Part shown: piece by piece, positions 1-7,200 of the stretch
How the letters are laid out: each line of letters begins with the position of its first letter
How positions within the stretch are numbered: the stretch's first letter is position 1
Assembly: GCA_009695405.1 (NCBI GenBank)
Contig: SIAZ01000115.1
Span: 1 to 11,057 of the forward strand
From: Pedosphaera sp.
GTDB taxonomy: Bacteria; Verrucomicrobiota; Verrucomicrobiia; Limisphaerales; UBA9464
Direction of reading: 5' to 3'
DNA length: 11,057 nucleotides
Translations under genes and position numbers: made by a program
Notes under the pieces: model-generated
What the model was told of the DNA's origin: nothing
What the model saw: the letters and a program-made list of their open reading frames with translations, nothing else
The model's database searches: none

Positions 1-104
1 GATCCGAAATCTTCGACTACATTGAAATCTTCTATAACCGCCAGCGCCGTCACACCTCCCTCTGAGGCCTTTCACCCGCTCAGTTCGAACTCAAAAATAA
101 CTAA
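1..104 (+). pseudogene. IS3-family transposase OrfB, C-terminal fragment with in-frame stop
   Basis: Read in frame from position 3, the fragment gives EIFDYIEIFYNRQRRHTSL, a stop (TGA at 63-65), then GLSPAQFELKNN and a TAA at 102-104. The N-R-x-R-x-H-x-S-L...LSP...FE pattern is the classic extreme C-terminus of IS3/IS150-type DDE integrase-core transposases, which bind the IS ends and catalyse cut-and-join. The family normally has glycine after S-L, so TGA looks like a single-base change from GGA. The downstream frame still matches the family, which points to a recent nonsense mutation. The product would lose only about 13 residues, after the catalytic core, so some activity cannot be excluded. 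The 5' part is outside the window. Confidence 0.8.
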
Positions 105-148
105 CCAATAACTCCCTTTTCTCTGTCCGTTTTATCGAAGCAGGCCCA
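1..148 (+). mobile_element. Right end of an IS3-family insertion sequence (partial)
   Basis: The window opens inside an insertion sequence. The transposase tail ends at 104 and is followed by non-coding DNA (105 to about 148). Read on the minus strand, this contains a CTGCTTCGATAAAACGGACA-like stretch that resembles the terminal region of IS3-family elements, which often carry a GGACA block about 20-30 bases from the tip. The exact end is uncertain. A CA dinucleotide, the usual IS3 3' terminus, lies at 147-148, and another possible tip is at 177-178 (TGTCAACAGG read inward). The other end and any target duplication lie outside the window. Confidence 0.6.
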
Positions 149-165
149 GCTCCTAATTCAAAAAT

Positions 166-176
166 CAACCTGTTGA
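166..176 (+). promoter_or_regulatory. CAACCTGTTGA motif shared with 8002-8012
   Basis: CAACCTGTTGA lies 122 bases upstream of the ATG of gene 1. The same 11 bases occur on the minus strand at 8012-8002, 102 bases upstream of the ATG of the other ASPIC/UnbV gene. Similarity continues downstream in both copies (ACTCC, then TTGA a few bases on). It overlaps the -35 candidate here. It could be an operator or activator site, but being beside the IS it could also be part of a mobile-element terminus. Confidence 0.3.
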
Positions 177-200
177 CACTCCGATTGAGATCCGCACAAT
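173..200 (+). promoter_or_regulatory. Candidate sigma70 promoter for the ASPIC/UnbV gene
   Basis: A perfect -35 hexamer TTGACA (173-178) is followed after 16 bases by CACAAT (195-200), which matches the -10 consensus at four of six positions; an AT-rich ATTATAG follows. It points rightward and would give a leader of roughly 90 bases before the ATG at 299. It lies at or just outside the inferred IS end, so the insertion may have supplied or modified the promoter. The weak -10 and lack of expression data keep confidence modest. Confidence 0.4.
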
Positions 201-298
201 TATAGAAAGGGCGAAGGCTTAGACATCAAATTGTTACTAGCTTAACCTTGAGCTTTAGTTTCTATAAAGAGAGGTTTCTCTCACTTTGCCCGTTCGCT

Positions 299-2260
299 AT
301 GTCCAAGATTCTGCCTGTTTTAATTCGTCAGTTTACCCTTTCTGTTTGGAGTTTTTATCTTCTTCAAACCCTAACTGCAGCTGAATCAACCCAATCGATT
401 CAAACCGTTAATCCATTTGGACAAACGGAGAAGACCCTTCAAGCCTTGGATGCAAATAAGCAAAGCCAACTCCAAGCAGCCCGCTCTTGGAGCGTCTTCC
501 ATGATTTCAAGTTTTCCGATCGTTACAGCGAGAGCGGTATTCGCTTTGAAAACAAGCCTGTAGATGATGGATCACGGGACTACAAAGCGGTTCACTACGA
601 TCATGGAACCGGCATCTCTGTCGCCGACGTCGATGGCGATGGGCTCCTTGACATTTACTTCGTCAATCAGCTCGGCGGAAATCAGCTCTGGCGCAATCGA
701 GGAAAGGGGCAGTTTGAGAATATCACAGTCGCTGCGGGAGTAGGGCTTGGAGATAAAATCTGTGTAGCCGCCTCTTTTGGAGATATCGACAATGACGGGC
801 AGCCGGACCTGATTGTTACCACCGTCCGAATGGGGAATATTCTTTTTCGGAATACTGGGAACGGTCATTTTCAAGATATTACCGTCAATTCCGGACTCAA
901 TACTGGAAAGCCATCACACTCTTCGGGGGCAACATTCTTTGATTTTGATTCCGATGGACTCATCGATCTATTCATAGCCAACGTCGGAGTTTATACACGA
1001 AATGAAAAAGGCCGTGGCGGCTTTTTTCTAGGACGTTCAGACGCCTTCCAAGGTTGGCAATTTCCGGCCCGTAGCGAGCAGAGTGTCTTGTACAAAAACC
1101 GAGGCGGCGGCCGCTTTGAAGACGTCTCGGCAAAGATGGGCTTACAACATCGCGGCTGGAGTGGAGATGCGACTTTCTGTGACCTGAACAAGGATGGGTT
1201 TCCCGATCTTTATGTGCCGAGCATGTCAGGAGTCGATCGGTTCTATGTGAATGACCGTGGCCAACGCTTTATTGATAAAACTGCCGAATACTTTCCAAAA
1301 ACGCCTTGGGGAACAATGGGAGTCAAATTTTTCGATTACAACCTCGACGGACTGATGGATCTCTATCTGACCGATATGCATTCGGACATGACCTCTTCTC
1401 AAATAAAGGAAGGTGACAGCAATTTTAATGCTCAATTTGATAAACAAAAAAGCGACGCATGGTGCGCAATAAATTGGACTCCCGAAGCCTTTCGTAGCGC
1501 TTCAAATTCCATTTTCGGCAATGCCTTTTATCAAAACCAAGGACATGGAAAATTGACCGAAGTCTCAGCGACCCTTGGAGTCGAAACCTATTGGCCGTGG
1601 GGTGTAAGCGTCGCGGATTTTAATGCAGACGGCTACGAAGACTTATTTGTGACTGCGGGCATGGGATACCCACTCAGATACGCGATTAACTCACTTTTAC
1701 TGAACCAACAAGGTCAACGCTTTGTGGATAGCGAATTCGTCCTCGGAATCGAGCCACGCCTAAACAACCGCATCGAAAAAGAATTTTTTACCCTCGATTG
1801 TTCTGGCGAGGACAAGAAACACCCTCTTGCTCGAGGCAGATCCGGTCTTCTCAAAGTAATCGGTTCCACGAGTTCACGTTCTTCGGTGGCATTCGACGTC
1901 GATGCCGATGGCGACTTGGACCTGATTACCAATGAATGGAGCGATCATCCCCAGGTTTTGATGAGTAGTCTGTCTCTCCATAGAGAGGTTCATTTCCTGA
2001 AAATCCGATTGGTAGGTACTGTTTCCAACCGAGATGGACTCGATGCCACAGTGACTGTCCATTGCGGGGCGCAATCTTATGTACGCTTTCACGACGGAAA
2101 ATCGGGTTATCTTTCTCAAAGCCTAATGCCGCTCTACTTTGGTTTAGATACCGCCTCAAAGGCCGATCGGATTGAGGTCCGCTGGCCTTCGGGCAAACTA
2201 CAAACTCTGTCCGAGGGCATCCCGATTAACGCTTTACTCACGATAACCGAGAGTCGTTGA
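299..2260 (+). CDS. Secreted FG-GAP/VCBS beta-propeller protein with C-terminal ASPIC/UnbV domain (CRTAC1-like)
   Basis: The product is a 653-residue exported protein. Residues 1-27 form a signal peptide (K3 and R10, then a hydrophobic stretch ending LTAA). Seven calcium-type FG-GAP/VCBS loops of the DxDxDG pattern follow at about residues 110, 163, 215, 295, 346, 440 and 533; examples are DVDGDGLLD, DIDNDGQPD and DVDADGDLD. They imply an integrin-alpha-like propeller. Residues about 568-638 are an ASPIC/UnbV domain (RLVGTVSNRDG, GKSGYLSQS, YFGL, VRWPSGKLQTL). The usual G-I-G-A of that domain reads G-L-D-A here. Such proteins are extracellular and thought to bind ligands or polymers; the substrate is unknown. 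I chose ATG 299 because it puts the signal peptide at the N-terminus; an in-frame TTG at 248 would add 17 residues. Neither start has a clear Shine-Dalgarno. The stop abuts the stop of the convergent gene with no gap. Confidence 0.9.
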   Translation: MSKILPVLIRQFTLSVWSFYLLQTLTAAESTQSIQTVNPFGQTEKTLQALDANKQSQLQAARSWSVFHDFKFSDRYSESGIRFENKPVDDGSRDYKAVHYDHGTGISVADVDGDGLLDIYFVNQLGGNQLWRNRGKGQFENITVAAGVGLGDKICVAASFGDIDNDGQPDLIVTTVRMGNILFRNTGNGHFQDITVNSGLNTGKPSHSSGATFFDFDSDGLIDLFIANVGVYTRNEKGRGGFFLGRSDAFQGWQFPARSEQSVLYKNRGGGRFEDVSAKMGLQHRGWSGDATFCDLNKDGFPDLYVPSMSGVDRFYVNDRGQRFIDKTAEYFPKTPWGTMGVKFFDYNLDGLMDLYLTDMHSDMTSSQIKEGDSNFNAQFDKQKSDAWCAINWTPEAFRSASNSIFGNAFYQNQGHGKLTEVSATLGVETYWPWGVSVADFNADGYEDLFVTAGMGYPLRYAINSLLLNQQGQRFVDSEFVLGIEPRLNNRIEKEFFTLDCSGEDKKHPLARGRSGLLKVIGSTSSRSSVAFDVDADGDLDLITNEWSDHPQVLMSSLSLHREVHFLKIRLVGTVSNRDGLDATVTVHCGAQSYVRFHDGKSGYLSQSLMPLYFGLDTASKADRIEVRWPSGKLQTLSEGIPINALLTITESR

Positions 2261-3418
2261 TCAAGGCTTGACGTTGGTCGATGGGTTCGCGAAACCCACG
2301 GGGCGATAACCAGCTTTACCGTATTCTGGGGCTTGCGGAATAAACTCCGGATTAAACTGGGGTGGAGGAGCGTCCAGATTATTTCCTCCCATCAACAGAT
2401 CATGCCGCACATCGTGAAACGTACCGCGAATGTAACACCCTGATATCTTGGCTCCAGCATTGATCGCTAGTTCGTATCGCGCAAATCCCTTAAGACCAGT
2501 CTCAAGCGTATTACCGGTAAAAATCGAATCAATATAGGTGCTCTCCCCCCCCATATCATCCACTCCATTTCGATTACTAACAAAGGTGCAATTTTTAACA
2601 ACCGCCTTCGATTTCCAAAAAATAGTCAGCACTCCGTTGTTCACAAATCCGCGTTCGCCCGAAACCTTTGCCACTGGATCCTCAGCCAGATTGGAGGCAT
2701 TATCGACAAACAGACAATTGAGAATCTGTGCAGAACTGCCCTCTAACAAGTCAATGGCAGCACCCGTTCCCTGTGCCTTATTTCTAATAAAAACACAGTT
2801 CTCGATCCGGACTGATTCCTGCTTAAAACCTTGGTGTTGCACCGAAATACCCGCTCCACACGGACTCGCATAGTTGTCGATGACCTCCATATTTTGAAGG
2901 GTAGGATACGAACGACCAAAGACCTTGATGGCACCCCCATCGGAATAGAAAAAATAATTTTTAGGGACGGTCCGATTAGGCTCCATTTCCCTTGTCCCTT
3001 CTTTGGTCACAAAATGATTTGCACCAGTGAGCCGAAAGCCACGAAGAACTGTATTAGAGGAAACGCCATCTCCAATATAAATGACATGATTCACAACTGC
3101 CGGAAAACCTTGTTCTGATGGAAGGCTATTTTTGGGATTAGCCGCCGTCAGAGTGACCGTTCCCTCGGCTAAAAGGTGGACCCCATCGTGACTGCGGTTC
3201 AAATAAACAAGTGCCTGCCGCCGAACAGCAGGGGCATAGACTCCAGCATGAACCCGAACGACTTTATTGGTAGGGTTACCTGCTGCCAATTGTAGGGCCT
3301 CTTGAATCGAATCGCCTGAATAAACGTGATAGCCGTCGGGTAAAAGGACGATGCCCGCCCCCAACTTTAGGGTCAAAATCCCAAGCCAGAGCGACATCCA
3401 AAGGAGGGTTTTGTTCAT
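2261..3418 (-). CDS. Secreted right-handed beta-helix repeat protein
   Basis: The product has 385 residues. Residues 1-20 (K3, then LLWMSLWLGILTL) form a signal peptide. Residues 30-65 resemble the N-terminal cap of pectate-lyase-like and DUF1565-type proteins: S-I-Q-E-A-L-Q-L-A, then a V-x-V-H-A-G-V-Y segment. Parallel beta-helix rungs follow at about 122-134 (LRGFRLTGAN), 174-193, 202-224 (VRIENCVFIRNKA), 230-243 (ILNCLFVDN), 272-285 (VVKNCTFVSN), 293-303 and 324-332, with the stacked Asn/Cys pattern typical of the fold. The fold occurs in polysaccharide lyases, hydrolases and adhesins. I see no unambiguous catalytic set, so an enzyme activity is not assigned. It is the last gene of a minus-strand cluster, 24 bases after the lipoprotein gene. 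No Shine-Dalgarno is visible before ATG 3418. Confidence 0.85.
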   Translation of the reverse strand: MNKTLLWMSLWLGILTLKLGAGIVLLPDGYHVYSGDSIQEALQLAAGNPTNKVVRVHAGVYAPAVRRQALVYLNRSHDGVHLLAEGTVTLTAANPKNSLPSEQGFPAVVNHVIYIGDGVSSNTVLRGFRLTGANHFVTKEGTREMEPNRTVPKNYFFYSDGGAIKVFGRSYPTLQNMEVIDNYASPCGAGISVQHQGFKQESVRIENCVFIRNKAQGTGAAIDLLEGSSAQILNCLFVDNASNLAEDPVAKVSGERGFVNNGVLTIFWKSKAVVKNCTFVSNRNGVDDMGGESTYIDSIFTGNTLETGLKGFARYELAINAGAKISGCYIRGTFHDVRHDLLMGGNNLDAPPPQFNPEFIPQAPEYGKAGYRPVGFANPSTNVKP

Positions 3419-3442
3419 TTGCGATGAAACATCGATTTTATT

Positions 3443-4228
3443 TCAAGGCCGTGCAGGTGCCAATGCGACACGGAATCCGACAAAGTGAATCCCGTTAGAT
3501 GGCGACATCATAAATCGACTAGAAGCACCCGCATATTCAACGTCTTGGTTCCATCCTCCCCCTTTAAATACTTTGTATTTACTAGTCGCTGGTCCTGTAG
3601 GATCGATGAGTGCTTTGGCTGGATAAGGCTCAAACCAATCCAAGCACCACTCCCAAACATTTCCATGCATATCCATCAAACCCCAGGCATTGGGGCGTTT
3701 GAGGCCAACTGGGTGGGTGGAGGCATCCGAATTCTCCGCTGTCCAAGCAAAGGAATCTCCGAGGGTTGGAGTATCGCCAAAAGAAAAGCGATTAGTTGCC
3801 CCTGCGCGACACGCATATTCCCACTCCGCCTCATAAGGTAACCGGTACTGATATCCTGCTGAAATTCGTCCAGCAGCCCGTTCTGTCAGGGTTAGCGCTG
3901 CGCAATACTCGTTAGCTAAGACGAAGGAGACTTTCTCGACAGGCCGATTGGAATCTCCAATAAAGTGACTCGGATTTTTGCCCATCACTTTCTGAAAGTC
4001 ACCTTGGGTCACTTCATATTTTCCCAACCAAAAGTCATGGGTCACAGTGACCGGAAAACGAATCCGCTGAAAGGTGCCAGCTGGGATGCGAATCATATTG
4101 GTCAATGGGCTGACTTCAAAAGCAGCGGTATTAGAACCAGGCGAAGAAGCCCCCTCTGATTTTGAGGTGGAAGAACCCTCACAACCTAAAAGTAGGAGGC
4201 TTATTAAGAGAAAGGTAATTCGAGTCAT
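3443..4228 (-). CDS. FGE-sulfatase (SUMF1/C-type-lectin fold) domain lipoprotein, catalytic cysteines absent
   Basis: The product has 261 residues. Residues 1-16 form a lipoprotein signal with lipobox LLGC (Cys16), so the protein should be membrane-anchored after lipidation; Glu follows the cysteine. A Ser/Gly-rich linker (17-35) leads to an FGE-sulfatase domain at about 44-256. Its hallmarks are MIRIPAGTF (45-53), YEVTQGDFQ (71-79), the RLPYEAEWEYACRAG block (129-143), AWGLMDMHGNVWEW (181-194), GGGW (223-226) and GFRV (251-254). Formylglycine-generating enzymes carry two cysteines just after the GGSW motif. Here that stretch reads GGGWNQDVEYAG without cysteine, so sulfatase activation is unlikely and a binding or structural role fits better. 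Its start is 11 bases after the stop of the large ASPIC/UnbV gene and its stop is 24 bases before the beta-helix gene, as in an operon. No Shine-Dalgarno is visible. Confidence 0.9.
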   Translation of the reverse strand: MTRITFLLISLLLLGCEGSSTSKSEGASSPGSNTAAFEVSPLTNMIRIPAGTFQRIRFPVTVTHDFWLGKYEVTQGDFQKVMGKNPSHFIGDSNRPVEKVSFVLANEYCAALTLTERAAGRISAGYQYRLPYEAEWEYACRAGATNRFSFGDTPTLGDSFAWTAENSDASTHPVGLKRPNAWGLMDMHGNVWEWCLDWFEPYPAKALIDPTGPATSKYKVFKGGGWNQDVEYAGASSRFMMSPSNGIHFVGFRVALAPARP

Positions 4229-4239
4229 TCGATCTAAAA

Positions 4240-7200
4240 TTAGCGTTGGATTTCCAATGGTATCGTCGAGTCCTGAGTTTTGATGGGAACGGTCTGGATT
4301 TTCCCATCAGGCCACTGAACTTGCAGGCTTACCGAGTTAGACAATCGGCCCATCACTTGAACCGCAGCTGCTTGGGACCAGTATCCCGATCCGGCGGTGA
4401 CAAGTCGAACCGGACCTTGATGACCCTCGGCAAAATTAAGGCGGAGCGCGGCACCCACGGCCTCGGGATTTGATGTCGATCCTTTAAGGACCACCCGCAG
4501 ACCCGGGCTAGTTCCCCGATTCTCATAGAGTCGAGTCATCCCACTGTTTTGGGAAACCACGAGATCCAAGCGTCCATCGTGATTGAAATCCCCCAAGGAG
4601 GCGCCCCGCTGCTCCCCAAGAATACGAACGCCCGTCACTTGCGCATCCAAAGCCTTGAACGTGCCATCGCCTATTCCCTGCAACCATAGACCAAGGCCAC
4701 CATCCTCTCGTGAGAGATCAGAAGCTGTTCCAAAGAAATTCTGACTGCAAAAAATATCCTCGATGCCATCGCTATTTATATCCCCCACTTGGATAGAGAA
4801 AATCGGGGCCAGTTGGGCTTCTTTAGGAAGAGGGATCGCTTTAAATTGGCCGTTTCGTTGAAGAAAAACTGTAGAGGAGAATTCCTGACTTTCCACCTGC
4901 GAGATCACTTTTCCGTCTAATTTCAGGATGTCATTGACCGTTGCTCGAGAAAATTCTGCGTGAGTCTTAAAGTCAGCTGAGAGATTAGGAAATCCCGTTT
5001 CTAGCCAAGTACGATCATGAATAGGAAACCACTGTGCCCCAGAACGCCACGCTTCTAGAATACGTACCACTCCATCCTGCGCCCAGTCGCCGTAAAAGAG
5101 ACGAATATCTTTAGGGCGGTAAAGTTCATAAATCGAATTATTTCCCCAATTACCGCAGGCTAAGTCCAGACGTCCATCTCCATCGAAATCACCTACCGTC
5201 ACTCCGGTCCACATCCCGTTGATCCCCTCAAGCCCCCATGCTTTTGTCGCCTCCGTAAAGGCCCCTTGATGATTGAGAAAAAGCCGAACAGGTCCCCATT
5301 CGGTGCCGAGCACTAAATCAGCGGTTCCATTGTCATCTATATCGGCGAACGTGGCACCAGTCACCATGCCGACACGGGCAAAGGGTCTACTGCGGGCCGT
5401 ATCCAAGCTGAGTTTGCCCTTTTCGTTCATCCATACCTGTGAGGAAACGGGTTCCGGATATCTTAAAGCCTGACATCGCCCGCCCACAAAAACATCGAGA
5501 TCCCCGTCCCCATCAATATCCGCTAACGCCAACGCCCCAAGGGCAGCGGAGCCGGCCGGCATTCTTTCTGGATGAGCCAAATCTGCGGGGTTATAAATTT
5601 CCAAGAATGATTCCGCTGGCGCGGGCTGCTCATAATTAGAGGAGGCTACGAGGATGCGCCGATGTCCTTGACCATCGGACCAACCGATAGCCGCAGCCTG
5701 ATCCCCTAAGGCAATGGGGGGCCCAACCACCGCAGTCCATGCTTCTCCAGATTGATTTCGATACAGGTTGAGTGCTCGACCCCGCCCGGAGGTTATAAAA
5801 AGATCCTCCCATCCGTCGCCATCCCAGTCAAACCAACCGACACTAGGACCTAAGCGACTCAATCGACGAGGTAAGGTAGGCTGCCGAGCCCAGTCATCGA
5901 ACTCTTCTTCATAGTGACGATGACTGATCCGCGCACCCACATCCTCAAAGAAGGGAGGCTTGAGAGGTTGGTCGGCTTTCGATGCAAGAGGCACCCCATT
6001 CGGCTCAGTCAATTGATAGACTTGATCCGAGACGCTATTAGTAATTCGGCTAACTAGACCGCTTCGCCAAGTCACTTCAAGCCGAGTATTTTTGAATTTT
6101 TTAGGGTCTGAGGCGAACACCCGTTGCGCTTGGTCAGCCGACAAATAACGTCCCCCCGCAATCATTTCTTGGGACTGAGTTATTGAGTCTGAATAAAAAG
6201 ATATTTTAGCACCGATGCCTTGGGTATTGGGGCGTTGACCTACCAACCTGACCGCGATACGGGGAGCGCTTGATTTATTTTCGTAAATGGTGGCCGGAGC
6301 ATTGAGATTATTGACAACTAAATCGAGATCACCGTCGTTGTCTAAATCTCCAGCGGCCATCCCGTAAGAAACACCCGCCTGATCAAAGCCCCAAGGAGTA
6401 CTCGACTCCTCAAAGCGGCCGTTTCCTAAATTATGTAGTCCTACATTTCGGCTCCGCCAGTTCGGATGATATTGCATCGATCGCTTGAGTTGCGCTTCGG
6501 TGAACTTATTACCTGCATGTTTGATTTGGAGACTGCTGTCTTGATCCATCACGTCGAACTCAAAACCGTTAGTTACTAGTATGTCCTCATAACCGTCGAG
6601 ATCCACATCTATGAACAGGGGTGACCAAGTCCAATCGGTAGCGGCAACTCCAGACATCAAAGCCGCCTCAAAAAAGCCGCCTCCTGAGCGTCCAAAGAAA
6701 AGTGTATTGCGGTTAAATTGCGGTCTTTCATCCCTTCGTTCCAGTTCAGCTAGGAGCGGTCGGTCTCGGACCAATTGAGTCATTCGATGCCTATGCTCTC
6801 GGGCCAGCATATCCACCACGAAAAAGTCGTCGTGTCCGTCACTGTCCAAGTCGCCAAAGTCAATTCCCATAGAAGATCGACTGGTATGCCTAAGAAAGGT
6901 TGGGTCGATTTCCTTAAAAGTTCCAGTTCCGCTATTGATCCAGATCCGATCTGGGGAGGTGTTATCGTTGCACACATAAATATCTGGGATCCGATCCCCA
7001 TTTATATCCCGAAACATCACCGCCAAACCCCAATCTCGGTAGGGTGGAATCGGCTTCCCATCTGCAGTCGAAAAAACTCCGAGTTCATTTTGAATGGCCG
7101 TAAACTGGCCATGGCCATTATTTCGATACAACCCATCAGCCTCAGGCAACTCCCGAACCTTGCCGTCGGATGAAGCTTCGAATCGCCCCTTCCATTTAGG

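Noticed and set aside
63..65. TGA read as glycine (genetic code 25, as in Gracilibacteria/SR1), because it sits where glycine is expected.
   Set aside because: Three other genes in the window end with TGA exactly where their families end, and no other in-frame TGA occurs inside the long genes.
248..298. TTG start giving a 670-residue version of gene 1.
   Set aside because: It would put 17 extra residues before a complete signal peptide that starts cleanly at ATG 299; not excluded, but less likely.
2282..2298. Hairpin TGGGTT-loop-AACCCA near the convergent stop junction as a terminator.
   Set aside because: Only six base pairs, no T-tract on either strand, and it lies inside the beta-helix coding sequence.
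6775..7173. Plus-strand open frame of 132 codons opposite the double-ASPIC gene.
   Set aside because: A shadow of the well-supported minus-strand gene, with no recognisable motif.
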